Shown here: positions 33,009 through 43,200 of the stretch, in pieces | Position numbering within the stretch: position 1 is the first letter of the stretch | Layout: each line of letters begins with the position of its first letter | From: an uncultured Acidimicrobiaceae bacterium | GTDB taxonomy: Bacteria; Actinomycetota; Acidimicrobiia; Spongiisociales; UBA5794 | DNA length: 52,534 bases | Reading direction: 5' to 3' | Assembly (NCBI GenBank): GCA_947258985.1 | Contig: CAMYKI010000039.1 | Location: 1,544 to 54,077, forward strand | Position numbers and translations under genes: made by a program | The notes under the pieces: generated by a model | Databases searched by the model: none | Seen by the model: only the letters and a program-made list of their open reading frames with translations | Told to the model about the DNA's origin: nothing

Positions 33009-34026
33009 TTCGCCGGGTGGTCTGCTGCGCCAGGCTGATCTTGCGCCGCATGCGGAGGGTCTCGCCCGCATCCAGCTGAGCGACCAGCCCCTTGAAGACC
33101 TTGCGCGACCCGGTTCCCGAGACGTTCTGAAAAACGACCGCATAGTCCACCATCAGCGATTGCGGCCCTGAAGCGGTCGACAACAACTCGAGTTCCAACC
33201 AGACACTGTCACCGACCGATGCGGATTGAGGGTCGATCCCTGCCGAGCCAACTTCGATCAGGGGTGTCGGAGAAAAACCAAGCAGCCGCAGAGCTCCCGG
33301 ATGACCCTGCTTCAGAAGAGTGCGCGTCGCATGTTTGATGAGGGCATCCATCTCGTCAGATCCATCCGACCAATCATCGAGCAGTTCGACCACGAGATCC
33401 GGGTGGTCCTTGCTGATGTCATTGAGGTTGTTGGCGACACTCCGGCGCACCGTCTCAGCAGGATCCGTCCGCAGCAATGTGAGGACCGGAAGCACGGGCG
33501 TCGGGTCCGCCTTGATCGCAGGAATGCCCATCCCCCACGGGAGCCGCGGGCGGAACCCCTCACTGGCGAGCCGGCGCACCAGGAAGTCGGAATCCTGCGC
33601 CCACTCCTGCATTTGCACCGCCATGAGATCCGGATAGCGAATGATGAAGGGGCGTACCGCAAACTCCGCCGAGGCCAGCTTGGTGAACTGCTCGAGGGCG
33701 GGAAGCGAGATCTCGGGGAATTCGACGCCGTACTCCTCGACAAAATCGTTGAACGCCCACACCGACATCCACCCCGTTTCAACGGTCTCGGCAGCCTTTC
33801 GCATGATGCCAAGCGCCTCGGGGTATTCCTCCGGCAGAAACGCACGGAGGATCACCGCAATGTGGCGGATCCGTTGTTTCAGGGCCCGATCATCCCAGTC
33901 GTTGTCGAAGATATCCTCGAGAACCGCCTCGTCGTCGATGCCACCGGCAGCTGCGGAAACCGCGGCAACGACCGCAGCAACGGAGTCCCTATCGATGAAG
34001 TCCTTGAGAGCGGGAGCGTCTGCCAT
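32929..34026 (-). CDS. AlkC-like DNA alkylation repair glycosylase
   Basis: 365 residues. Residues about 40-260 are HEAT-like repeats (ILRAFLPEEYPEALGIMRK, WMSVWAFNDFVEEYGVE, VRRLASEGFRPRLPW, VRRSVANNLNDISKDHP), the fold of AlkC/AlkD non-base-flipping glycosylases. The last 100 residues form an Ig-like domain (SVGDSVWLELELLST to the end), which is typical of AlkC rather than AlkD. The family excises alkylated bases such as 3-methyladenine. ATG 34026 has TACGGT six bases upstream (leaderless). The 3' end overlaps the convergent UDG-like gene by 80 bp. Confidence 0.87.
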   Translation of the reverse strand: MADAPALKDFIDRDSVAAVVAAVSAAAGGIDDEAVLEDIFDNDWDDRALKQRIRHIAVILRAFLPEEYPEALGIMRKAAETVETGWMSVWAFNDFVEEYGVEFPEISLPALEQFTKLASAEFAVRPFIIRYPDLMAVQMQEWAQDSDFLVRRLASEGFRPRLPWGMGIPAIKADPTPVLPVLTLLRTDPAETVRRSVANNLNDISKDHPDLVVELLDDWSDGSDEMDALIKHATRTLLKQGHPGALRLLGFSPTPLIEVGSAGIDPQSASVGDSVWLELELLSTASGPQSLMVDYAVVFQNVSGTGSRKVFKGLVAQLDAGETLRMRRKISLAQQTTRRIIPGPHSVEVQVNGAVVETVPFDVTG

Positions 34027-34105
34027 GTCGCCACCGTAGCGCCGGGACGTCGGAGTTGGTCCAGACCGGCAGCTACTCTCGGACCGAGTCGGAGGGAGCA
34101 TCGCT

Positions 34106-34915
34106 ATGACCATGAGCCGTCGGGCCTTCGTGTTGGATCTCGGGAAGGGGACGCTGGCCGTTGCCGTCCTCGGCATCGGCGTGATGGCGTGTAGCGAGGA
34201 TGATCCCGTCTCCCCGACAAGCACGCCGTCGACGTCTCCGGAATCGACTGCGCCTCCCACGACAACACCGGCGACCACATCGCCGCCGACGACAAATCCG
34301 GTGACGACGAGCCCGCTCGCCGTCGAGGCGGTCCAGTGGGAACGGGTGAACCTCGGGTTCGTATCTGCCTACGTCCTCGCCAGAAACGGTGAAGCGGCCA
34401 TCGTGGACACCGGCGTCTCAGGCAGCGAAGGCGATATCGCGTCGAGCCTGGCTGCCGTCGGATTGGGCTGGGGCGATGTCGGCCACGTCATCGTGACCCA
34501 CCTCCACGCCGACCACCAGGGCAGCCTACCCGCCGTGATGAACGCGGCCGGGGGCGCCACTGCCTATGCCGGAGCTGCCGACATCCCCGAGATCTCGTCG
34601 CCGAGGCCGATCACACCGGTCGGCGACGGCGACATGGTGTTCGACCTCGAGATCATCGACACGCCGGGACACACCCCCGGTCATATCTCGGTGCTGGACC
34701 CAGCCGGCGGCCTGCTCGTCGCCGGCGATGCCCTCAACGGCGCCGACGGAGGCGTCATCGGAGCGAATCCCGAGTACACCGCAGACATCGTGATGGCCGA
34801 CCAATCGGTTCAGAAGCTGGCAACATTCACCTTTGAAACCGTTGTCTTCGGCCACGGCGAGCCTGTTGTCGACCTTGCCTCGCAACAGGTTGCGGAACTA
34901 GCTGCCAGTATCTGA
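34106..34915 (+). CDS. Exported MBL-fold metallo-hydrolase
   Basis: 269 residues. A Tat-like N-terminus (MSRRAFVLDLGKGT, one twin-Arg) ends in a lipobox (GVMAC). A linker of some 45 residues rich in Thr, Pro and Ser follows, then the MBL fold: VIVTHLHADHQGS (HxHxDH), DTPGHTPGHISV, VAGDAL and VVFGHGEP, so all metal ligands are present. It is a Zn-dependent hydrolase anchored outside the membrane; substrate unknown (lactonase-like or beta-lactamase-like). GGAGGG precedes the start. It overlaps the convergent channel gene by 18 bp. Confidence 0.87.
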   Translation: MTMSRRAFVLDLGKGTLAVAVLGIGVMACSEDDPVSPTSTPSTSPESTAPPTTTPATTSPPTTNPVTTSPLAVEAVQWERVNLGFVSAYVLARNGEAAIVDTGVSGSEGDIASSLAAVGLGWGDVGHVIVTHLHADHQGSLPAVMNAAGGATAYAGAADIPEISSPRPITPVGDGDMVFDLEIIDTPGHTPGHISVLDPAGGLLVAGDALNGADGGVIGANPEYTADIVMADQSVQKLATFTFETVVFGHGEPVVDLASQQVAELAASI

Positions 34916-35809
34916 ACCGTCGGGATCCGGCGTCTCGCTGCGCCCGCCTTCGACGGCGATCGGCCCTGCAAAGAACGTGCGGACGGTCGGGTAGGCGAGT
35001 TCTATGTCGCCCTCCTCGGCAAACCGCTGGAGCACATGGGACCAAACGGTGTCGTCCACCAGCCGCCGCTCTCTTGCCGGCGCGAGCAGCCTGCCGGTGA
35101 GCTCGACTCCGGATTCGCGGACAGTGAGGTAGACGATTGGAGTCAAGGTGCCGATCTTGATCTGGTACTCGCGGGCCGCTTTGCGAATACGATCCCGAGC
35201 CATGCTGTCGAAGTTCGAGGCACCGTCGATCTCCTCCCGGAGGATGCTCTTCGCCTTCTGCCAGTTCGATTCAAACGTGATTAGAACCGGAATCTCGTGC
35301 CAAATGTGCTCGAAACCTTCCGTGTAGTTGGCCACGGTCGTGGTGAAGACCATGCCGTTGGGAACATGTGCCAGCCGTCCGGTCGATTGGTCGGCGTGAA
35401 CCCAGTTGCCGATTTCGATCAAGGAGAACCGGAACAGACGAATGTCGACGACGTCTCCAGCCACGTCACCTATTTCGATGCGGTCACCTATGCGGAACGG
35501 CCGCCGCCCGAGGATGTAGACCCAACCCGCCATGTTCTTCAGAAGGTCCGACAGCGCGATAGCGATACCGGCTGACACCAGACCTAGATACGTGGAAAGG
35601 GAGCCAAACGCATCGAACCAAATCCATGCAAGCGTGATGACCGCAATGAAGGTTGCTGTGTAGGTGGCGATGCGCTTGGCGCGGAACCACATCTCGGGGT
35701 CATCCACTTTGCGATGCACGTAGTGAAGGATCAGCCATCGCAGGATGACCAAACCGATGATGACCGCCAGCGAGGCGATGATCTGGGTCGTGGTTTCGTT
35801 CATCTCCAT
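34898..35809 (-). CDS. MscS-family mechanosensitive channel
   Basis: 303 residues. Three TM helices, then the pore and beta region: YLGLVSAGIAIALSDLLKNM, AGWVYILGRRPFRIGDRIEI and GDVVDIRLFRFSLIEIG, the MscS signature. The C-terminal domain is alpha/beta. Family members open under membrane tension to release solutes in osmotic downshock. ATG 35809 has GGAGGA five bases before it. Convergent with the MBL-fold gene, and divergent from the M28 peptidase gene. Confidence 0.92.
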   Translation of the reverse strand: MEMNETTTQIIASLAVIIGLVILRWLILHYVHRKVDDPEMWFRAKRIATYTATFIAVITLAWIWFDAFGSLSTYLGLVSAGIAIALSDLLKNMAGWVYILGRRPFRIGDRIEIGDVAGDVVDIRLFRFSLIEIGNWVHADQSTGRLAHVPNGMVFTTTVANYTEGFEHIWHEIPVLITFESNWQKAKSILREEIDGASNFDSMARDRIRKAAREYQIKIGTLTPIVYLTVRESGVELTGRLLAPARERRLVDDTVWSHVLQRFAEEGDIELAYPTVRTFFAGPIAVEGGRSETPDPDGSDTGS

Positions 35810-35937
35810 CGATTCCTCCGCATCCCGGACGCTACACCACCGCGGCCTCCGCCACATGTCCCATTTGGGCAACTCGGCCCTACTCGCAGCCGGATCGGTA
35901 CTGCAAGCTAGGGGCAGACCGTCGGCTGGAGGCACTG

Positions 35938-37575
35938 ATGTCAGGGCGTATCGACACCGACCCCGGCGAACGCTGGATGCAATTGCGGCCTTTCGTCGCG
36001 ATCCTCATCGTCCTGACTCTCATCACATTCGCCTATCAGCCGATGCGCCCCCCTCCCCCTGTTCCGGCGGATGCCCCGGCCGATGCGTTCTCGGCCGAAC
36101 GCGCCTTCGAGCATGTGCAGGTGATCGCGAAGCATCCCCACCCCATGGGATCAGAGGCAATCGATGACGTGCGCGGCTACATCGTTGAACAGCTGCGCGA
36201 GTTGGGTCTAGAGCCTGATCTACAGAGCATCGCCGCTCGGGATTACTTCAGTGGTACCGGAATCGTGGATGTCGTCAACATCGTCGCCCGGATACCGGGC
36301 ACGAACGGGCCCAGCGCAGTTGCGTTCATGGCTCACTACGACACCGTGCCGGCGACTCCCGGGGCCAACGACAACTCCGCAGCGGTAGCCGCCTTGCTCG
36401 AGTTAGGTCGGGCCTTGCGTGACGGAGATCCACTCGCCAACGACGTGCTCTTGGTTTTCACCGATAGCGAGGAGCCGGCACCACGGTTCGGTTCAAGAGC
36501 ATTCGTGACCGAGAACGCGGCGTTCGAAGACATCGATCTCATCGTAAATCTCGAGGCGAGCGGCGGTGCCGGCGCATCGATTCTCGCTGAGACCAGCGGT
36601 CCACAGCAGTGGCTGGTAGGTGAGTTGGCCAATGCAGTTTCCGAATCCGCAGCCTTTTCCTTCGTCACCGACATGACTCGACTATTCGGAGAACTCGGTA
36701 CTGACTTCGATCCCTTCCGAGAGGCCGGGGTACCCGGCTTCCATTTCGCCTACCTGCACAACTCGCCGATCTACCACCTGGCCGCCGACAACATCGAATC
36801 CGTCGATCTCGGCTCGCTGCAGCACCATGGCGAATATATCGTCGGCATCGCCCACCACTTCGGAAACCTGGACGAGCAAGGCAGCGGCGACGAAGCCCTG
36901 GTCTTCTTCCGGATCGGCCCCCGGCTGTTGTCCTACTCCCTACCGATAGCGGTGTTATTGGCCGTGGCTCTCGCTGCAGCGCTCGTGTTGGTAGGAGCCG
37001 GCGACAGAGATCGGGGCGGAAGAGTCGGGATCGTTCGCAGCTTGGGACGAACCGCCGCCGTTGGATTGGCGGTGGCCGTTGCCGCGACCTTCGCCTGGAT
37101 GGCTGTCGCCGCCCTGCGGCAGAGCCCGGGAGTGATCGAGAGCTACGCCTATCTCGTGCTGATTTCTGTCGCCGCGGCGTACGCCGCGACGCGTTGGAGG
37201 CCAACCGGAGATCAGGCGCGATTCGGTTTTGTGATCGTTTGGGGCGTGCTCGCTCTGGCAACCGCCGTCTGGCTTCCCGGCTTCAGCTATCTGTTCACAT
37301 GGCCGGGACTCGCCGCAGCTGGAGCCCTCTTCTGGCACCAACGCACCCAAGCTGAAGGAGGCCTGCTTCGATTCACTCTGGTCGCCGCCCCAACGATCTT
37401 GCTAATGACCCCGGCTATCGATGTGTTCTTTCAGTTTTCCCAGCCTCGACCCGGAAACCCCGACTCGCAGCTGACGTATGCCTTCTTGCTTCCGGCGGTG
37501 CTCGTCCTGCTCAGCGCCGGATTGGTCGGCATATTCTGGCCTCGCGAGGCCATCCAGGATCGCCCCGTCTCTTAG
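35938..37575 (+). CDS. Membrane-anchored M28-family zinc aminopeptidase
   Basis: 545 residues. TM1 at about 17-35. The peptidase domain (about 50-320) shows the M28 metal site: FMAHYDTVPATPGANDNSAAV (His and Asp ligands), FTDSEEPAP with the catalytic Glu pair, NLEASGGAG and a late His in YHLAADNIES. The C-terminal 200 residues contain about seven TM helices, as in the Fxna/vacuolar membrane protease type. The catalytic domain would face outside, trimming peptides for import. GGAGG precedes the ATG. Convergent with the YggT-like gene. Confidence 0.9.
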   Translation: MSGRIDTDPGERWMQLRPFVAILIVLTLITFAYQPMRPPPPVPADAPADAFSAERAFEHVQVIAKHPHPMGSEAIDDVRGYIVEQLRELGLEPDLQSIAARDYFSGTGIVDVVNIVARIPGTNGPSAVAFMAHYDTVPATPGANDNSAAVAALLELGRALRDGDPLANDVLLVFTDSEEPAPRFGSRAFVTENAAFEDIDLIVNLEASGGAGASILAETSGPQQWLVGELANAVSESAAFSFVTDMTRLFGELGTDFDPFREAGVPGFHFAYLHNSPIYHLAADNIESVDLGSLQHHGEYIVGIAHHFGNLDEQGSGDEALVFFRIGPRLLSYSLPIAVLLAVALAAALVLVGAGDRDRGGRVGIVRSLGRTAAVGLAVAVAATFAWMAVAALRQSPGVIESYAYLVLISVAAAYAATRWRPTGDQARFGFVIVWGVLALATAVWLPGFSYLFTWPGLAAAGALFWHQRTQAEGGLLRFTLVAAPTILLMTPAIDVFFQFSQPRPGNPDSQLTYAFLLPAVLVLLSAGLVGIFWPREAIQDRPVS

Positions 37576-37590
37576 CTCCGATGCCGGATA

Positions 37591-38193
37591 TCAGGTCTGT
37601 GGCGGCGGCGGCGGTTCGTGCTGATCGGCGCTGAGGTGCTCCGCAGCTTCCGCCGTTCGCTGCTGGGCTGCAACTTGACGTGAAGCGAACTGGGCAGCGG
37701 CCTCATCCTGCTGGACCTGATACTGCGCTGCGGCATATTCGGCATTGGTTGTCATCGCGTATTCGCGCCGACGCCGCTCTTCTTGCGCGATGTACATCGC
37801 CTTGGATCGCTCTTCAGCAATCTTGCGGTCCAGGAAACTGACCAGGGCACTGACCAGCGAAGCGATTATCCCGTACACGATCATCGCAAACAGGATGGAG
37901 AAGTCGATGACTGATCCGTTCCCTGCCGTCTCTGTCGGGAAGATTCCACGGAACGGTTCCATCGCCCGGTCCGCGCTTCGGTAGACCCAAGCGACGAACC
38001 CGACATCTGGATCCGCGTTGAACAGCAGCAGGAAGAACGACATGGTGAGAACAACGACGACGAACGTGAAATAGGCCCAGACGAACCACACGAACCAACG
38101 CGCGAAACGCATCCCCTTCACCGAACCCGAATCCTCCGGCAGAATCTCCTCGGGAGCAATCCCCCCGGGTTGGGGCTGTTGTGCGGTGGTCAT
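37591..38193 (-). CDS. YggT-like membrane protein with charged C-terminal tail
   Basis: 200 residues. TM1 (VWFVWAYFTFVVVVLTMSFF), a loop LLLFNADPDVGFVAWVYRSA, then PFRGIFPTE and TM2 (FSILFAMIVYGIIASLVSAL) match the YggT domain. The tail (about 130-200) is rich in Ala, Gln, Glu and Arg, probably coiled-coil, with a run of five Pro before the end. YggT proteins are linked to cell-envelope assembly in other bacteria, but their role is unsettled. GGGAGG precedes the ATG. Confidence 0.8.
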   Translation of the reverse strand: MTTAQQPQPGGIAPEEILPEDSGSVKGMRFARWFVWFVWAYFTFVVVVLTMSFFLLLFNADPDVGFVAWVYRSADRAMEPFRGIFPTETAGNGSVIDFSILFAMIVYGIIASLVSALVSFLDRKIAEERSKAMYIAQEERRRREYAMTTNAEYAAAQYQVQQDEAAAQFASRQVAAQQRTAEAAEHLSADQHEPPPPPQT

Positions 38194-38241
38194 TCGATCC
38201 TCCCGTTGAGCCAGATAGGAATACTAGACGTGAATCTCAAT

Positions 38242-38330
38242 CCCCCCGTTCTTGCGTAAACCACGCCGGAGCGCCCGGCACCAGTTACGCAAGAACGGGG
38301 AGGGGCCAGTTACGCAAGAACGGGGAGGGG
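38242..38330. repeat. 25-bp tandem repeat with upstream inverted copy
   Basis: A 25-bp unit beginning CCAGTTACGCAAGAACGG occurs twice in exact tandem (38281-38305 and 38306-38330). The 16-bp core TTACGCAAGAACGGGG is also present inverted at 38244-38259. Either right-hand copy can pair with the left one to form a 16-bp stem. The block lies between two leftward genes, so it may act as a terminator or attenuator in RNA, or be a mobile-type intergenic repeat. Confidence 0.8.
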
Positions 38331-38342
38331 CCCCGCTTGCCT

Positions 38343-38759
38343 TCAGCGACGCTCGAGGATCACGACGGGAATGACCCGGTCGGTCTTCGACTCGTACGAA
38401 CCAAAGCGGGGCTCGGCGGACACAATCGTCTCCCACAGGGCGTCACGATCAGTCCCGGCATCACGGGCCCCAACCGCAATCGTCTCGCCACTGACATTGA
38501 CAGTCGTCTCGGGGTTGGCCATGAGGTTGTGATACCAGCCAGGATTCTGCTGAGCACCGCCCGCCGATGCGATGATGACGTACCCATCCGCGTGCGGCAT
38601 ATACATGAGGGGTGTTTCCCGACTCTTGCCGCTCTTGGCGCCCTTGTGGGTCAGAACCAGCACGGACCCATCGTCGCCACCACCAAAGAACCTGCCGCCG
38701 GTCAGCTTGTAGAGCTTGGCGTGCAAGCTGGTTCCAAGCCGAAAGAGTAATTTGCCCAT
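38343..38759 (-). CDS. Deazaflavin (F420)-dependent nitroreductase family protein
   Basis: 138 residues. Ddn/DUF385 core: VLVLTHKGAKSGKSRETPLM, IIASAGGAQQNPGWYHNLMA and a closing strand VIPVVILERR. GGAQQNPGWYHNL is the typical F420-binding stretch. Members reduce quinones or nitroimidazoles with F420H2. ATG 38759 has AAGGGA eight bases upstream; ATG 38786 and GTG 38801 are alternatives. It lies downstream of gltD on the same strand with a 56-bp gap, though a link to glutamate synthesis is not expected. Confidence 0.85.
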   Translation of the reverse strand: MGKLLFRLGTSLHAKLYKLTGGRFFGGGDDGSVLVLTHKGAKSGKSRETPLMYMPHADGYVIIASAGGAQQNPGWYHNLMANPETTVNVSGETIAVGARDAGTDRDALWETIVSAEPRFGSYESKTDRVIPVVILERR

Positions 38760-38815
38760 TAGGAGATCCCTTCTCGATGGCGCCATTGTCGCCGTTCGCA
38801 CTCCGTGCCGTGACG

Positions 38816-40252
38816 TCAGGCCGGCAAGTCGCTGTGACCCATCAAGAACTCGTCAACGGCCCGAGCACATTGGCGGCCCTCCTTGATGGCCCACACCACC
38901 AGCGACTGGCCGCGTCGCATGTCACCTGCCGCAAACACACCGGGCACGCTGGTGGTGTATTCATCGGACTCTGCAGCGACGTTGCCCCGATCGTCTGTGG
39001 CAACGCCCAGCTGATCGATCAAGCCCTCGTGAACCGGGCTGGCGAAGCCCATTGCGAGCAACACCAGATCTACGTCCAGTTCGAACTCGCTGCCGGGGAC
39101 CTCGGTCATCTCCCACCGGCCGCCCGTTTGGTGCCAGTTGACGCCGACGCCCAGCAATGTCTCTACATGCCCGTTGCCGACGAATGAGGTCGTGGAAACC
39201 GACCACATGCGCTCACATCCTTCGTCGTGGGACGTAGAAGTACGCAAACGGTTCGGCCATTTCGGCCAGGTCAGGAGCTTGTCTGCCTCGTCCGGCGGCC
39301 TGGGTAGAAGCTCCAACTGAGTGACCGATGCCGCCCCTTGCCGATTCGCCGTCCCCACACAGTCCGCCCCGGTGTCGCCACCGCCGATAACGACGACGTG
39401 CTTACCCTCCGCAAGGATCTCGGTCGCGTCGCGCAATGACTCGCGCCCATTCCTCCGGTTCTGTTGAGCCAGATACGGCATGGCGAAGTGGACTCCGCCC
39501 AATCGACGGCCCGGAACCGTTAGGTCTCGCGGCTTCTCGCAACCGGCCGCCAGCACAACGGCATCGTGTCCGGCGACAAGGCGGTCGATGGGCACATTCA
39601 CACCGATATGGCTGTTGACCCGAAACTCGACGCCCTCGGCCTGCATCTGCGAGAGGCGGCGATCTATGGCGCTCTTGTCGAGCTTGAAGTCGGGTATGCC
39701 GTATCGGAGCAGGCCACCGATCTTTGCGTTCTTCTCGAACACCTTCACCATGTGCCCGGCACGTGCCAGTTGCTGCGCCGCTGCCAGGCCTGCGGGTCCC
39801 GACCCGACCACGGCAACCCGCTTGCCGGTACGGCGCGTTGGGATCTTCGGCTGGATCCATCTGCTCTGCCAGGCCTTCTCGATGATCGAGTACTCGATGG
39901 TTTTGATGGTCACCGGCGCATCGTGCAGATTTAGCGTGCAGGCCTCTTCACAAGGCGCAGGACAGACTCTGCCTGTGAACTCCGGAAAGTTGTTTGTCGA
40001 GTGAAGAACCTCGACGGCTTCTCGCCAGTTGTCCCTGTAGACCAGGTCGTTCCAGTCGGGAATGATGTTGTCGACCGGGCATCCGGAGTGGCAGTAGGGA
40101 ATCCCGCAATCGATACAACGAGCACCTTGTTTTGCCAGCGCCTCATCGGTGAGCGGAATGGCAAACTCACGGAAGTTCTGCCGCCGCTCCGCTACCGGCA
40201 GATAGCCACGGTCCTGACGTTCGAAGTCCTGGAAGCCGGTAGGCGAACCCAT
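38816..40252 (-). CDS. gltD: Glutamate synthase small (beta) subunit
   Basis: 478 residues. N-terminal 4Fe-4S ligands [14 protein letters not shown] and CPAPCEEAC, the FAD motif [15 protein letters not shown] and the NADPH motif [15 protein letters not shown]. The subunit passes electrons from NADPH to the FMN and 3Fe-4S centre of GltB, making glutamate from glutamine and 2-oxoglutarate. Its ATG overlaps the gltB stop (TGATG at 40250-40254), giving tight coupling for a fixed subunit ratio. Confidence 0.96.
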   Translation of the reverse strand: MGSPTGFQDFERQDRGYLPVAERRQNFREFAIPLTDEALAKQGARCIDCGIPYCHSGCPVDNIIPDWNDLVYRDNWREAVEVLHSTNNFPEFTGRVCPAPCEEACTLNLHDAPVTIKTIEYSIIEKAWQSRWIQPKIPTRRTGKRVAVVGSGPAGLAAAQQLARAGHMVKVFEKNAKIGGLLRYGIPDFKLDKSAIDRRLSQMQAEGVEFRVNSHIGVNVPIDRLVAGHDAVVLAAGCEKPRDLTVPGRRLGGVHFAMPYLAQQNRRNGRESLRDATEILAEGKHVVVIGGGDTGADCVGTANRQGAASVTQLELLPRPPDEADKLLTWPKWPNRLRTSTSHDEGCERMWSVSTTSFVGNGHVETLLGVGVNWHQTGGRWEMTEVPGSEFELDVDLVLLAMGFASPVHEGLIDQLGVATDDRGNVAAESDEYTTSVPGVFAAGDMRRGQSLVVWAIKEGRQCARAVDEFLMGHSDLPA

Positions 40253-43200
40253 CAGGCACTCTCCACGACGGCGGCGACAGGCTCCTGCAATGCCCTCCGG
40301 AACTCATGCGGAACAACCTTGTAGAAGCGTGGCAGGTGGTCGTCGAACCTGTTGAGAATCGCTTGTGCCCGGGAGCTATTGGCAAGGCGGGCCTGGCGGC
40401 CGAGCAGCGTTCGCAGCCGCCAGACGTCATATCGCAAGGGATCCGCAAGCAGTTCATCGGGGGTGGGATTGGAGCCCACACCGGGCGGGGCCGATTCATC
40501 TGGATCGATCCTCTCGATCCCGACCATCTGATGGTTCACCCGTTGCTCGAAGTCGCCGGCGTCATCGATCACATAGGCGATACCACCGCTCATCCCGGCT
40601 CCGAAATTGCGGCCCGGTTTGCCGATGACGACCACACAGCCTCCGGTCATGTACTCACATCCGTGATCGCCGACCCGCTCCACAACGGCAATCGCACCGG
40701 AGTTACGCACGGCAAACCGCTCACCGGCACCGCCGTTGAAGTAGCACTCCCCCGAAATCGCACCGTAGAGCACCGTGTTGCCGACGATTACGTTTTCGGT
40801 TGGCACGGTCGGCCCCACCGGTTGCGCTTCGATGATTATTCGCCCACCGGACAGACCCTTTCCGACGTAGTCGTTGGAATCACCCACGAGGTGCAACGTC
40901 ACACCGTGCGCCAGCCACGCCCCGAAACTCTGGCCGGCTGTCCCATCGAGAAGGATCCTGATCGTGTCGTTGGGGAGGCCTTCGTGACCGTAGCGCCTGG
41001 CGACCTCGCCGGAGAGCATGGCGCCGACCGCCAGATTCGCGTTGCCAACCGGCGTTTCGATGGTCACCGGCTTGCGTTCCTCGAGGGCCGGCATGGCCTT
41101 CTCGATCAGCCGATTGTCGAGGGCAATGTCCAGGTTGTGGTGTTGCTCCTCGGTGTTGCTGATAGCTACCCCATCGGGAGGATCGGGCTTGAGCAGGACA
41201 CGGGAGAAGTCGAGCCCCTGAGCCTTCCAGTGTTCGACCGCATCTTTCGTACGGATCCGGTCACTTTGCCCGATCATCTCGGCATAGGTCCGATAGCCCA
41301 ACGCGGCCATGAGTTCCCTGGTCTCTTCAGCGATGAACATGAAGAAGTTGACGACGTGCTCGGGCTGGCCGGGGAAGCGCTTGCGCAGCTCCGGATCCTG
41401 GGTGGCCACCCCGACGGGACACGTATTGAGGTGGCACTTGCGCATCATGATGCATCCCGAACTGATCAAGGCGCCCGTCCCGAAGCCGACCTCATCGGCG
41501 CCAAGCAGTGCGGCGATGACTACGTCACGGCCGGTGCGAATCCCGCCGTCGGTTTGAACCGCGATCCGGCCGCGCAGCTCGTTGGCGATGAGGGTCTGCT
41601 GGGTCTCCGCAAGCCCGATCTCCCAGTGTGACCCGGCTTGCATCACAGAGGTCAGCGGGCTCGCCCCGGTCCCGCCCTCGTTGCCGGAAATGAGCACGTG
41701 ATCGGCATAGGCCTTCGCCACTCCGGCAGCGATCGTGCCGACCCCGACTTCGGAAACCAGCTTGACGCTGATCCTGGCCTCGGGATTGACGTTCTTCAGG
41801 TCGAGAATCAGCTGCTTCAAGTCTTCGATCGAGTAGATATCGTGGTGTGGCGGCGGCGAGATCAGCCCGACCCCAGGCGTCGAATGTCTCACCTTGGCGA
41901 TCCATTCGTTCACCTTGTGCCCGGGAAGCTGCCCGCCTTCACCCGGCTTGGCTCCCTGGGCCATCTTGATCTGAATATCGTCCGCATTGACGAGGTATTC
42001 CGTTGTCACTCCGAACCGCCCGGAGGCCACCTGCTTGACCGCCGAACGCATCGAATCGCCGTTCTCCAGCGGGACGAACCTGCTCGGTTCCTCACCGCCT
42101 TCGCCCGTGTTGGACTTCGCCCCGAGACGATTCATGGCGATTGCCAGGTTGGTGTGCGCCTCCCACGAAATTGATCCGAACGACATGGCACCCGTGGCGA
42201 ATCGCTTGACGATTTCGGCGGCAGGCTCGACATCGCTGAGCGGGATCGGCTCGTCGAGCAGATCCAGGTCGAACAACCCCCGCAGGTTCTTGAGCTTGCG
42301 AGTTTGGTCGTCCACGGTACCGGTGTACTTCTTGAAGAGTTCGTAGTCGCCCGACCGGACCGCATGCTGCAGCGTCGAGATGGTCTCGGGTGTCCACACG
42401 TGTTCTTCGCCGCGCAATCGGAAGGCGTAGTCGCCGCCGACATCCAGTTCCGTCGTCCGATATGCCGGCTGCCCGAACGCCGCTTCGTGGCGACGCACAG
42501 TCTCGGCCGCGATCTCCTCGAGACCTATGCCCTCGATGGCCGAGGGCGTGGCTGTGAAGTATTCGTCGATGAACTCTTCATTGAGCCCTATCGCATCGAA
42601 GATCTGAGCGCCGCAATAGGACTGGAAGGTCGAGATACCCATCTTGGACATCACCTTGAGCATGCCCTTCTTGATGGCATCTATGTAGCGCTGTTCGGCG
42701 TCTTTCGGATCAGGCTTCCCGGGCAACTCGTCCACAAGCGCATGGATGCTGTCGAATGCGAGGTAAGGATTGATCGCCTCAGCCCCGTATCCGCCCAACA
42801 GACAGAAGTCATGCACCTGCCGGGCCTCTCCTGTCTCGACTACGAGCCCGACCTCGGTCCGCAGACCCTCCCTGATCAGGTGATGATGCACCGCCGCGGT
42901 AGCAAGTAGCGCAGGAATCGCCACTTGCTCCGTCTCCTGGAACCGGTCGGAAAGCACAAGGATGTTGTGACCCTGTTTGACCGCTTTGGTGGCTCGACGG
43001 CAGAGCCGCTGCAGCGCACCCCGCATCCCCGAGACACCGTCGCTCGCCGGATAACAGATGCTGAGCTTCTTGGTCTGAAAGGCATCATCCACGTGGTTGC
43101 CGATGCGGCGTATGCGTTCGAGGCCGAGATTGGTCAGGATGGGGTGAAAGACCTCCAGCCGCATGTGGGTGCCACCGTTGTCCAGATCGAGCAGATTGGG

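Noticed and set aside
38281..38330. Short CRISPR-like direct repeat
   Set aside because: Two head-to-tail copies with no spacer, plus an inverted copy; no cas genes nearby.
40306..41631. 441-codon open frame on the + strand
   Set aside because: Antisense to gltB, which is intact and highly conserved on the other strand.
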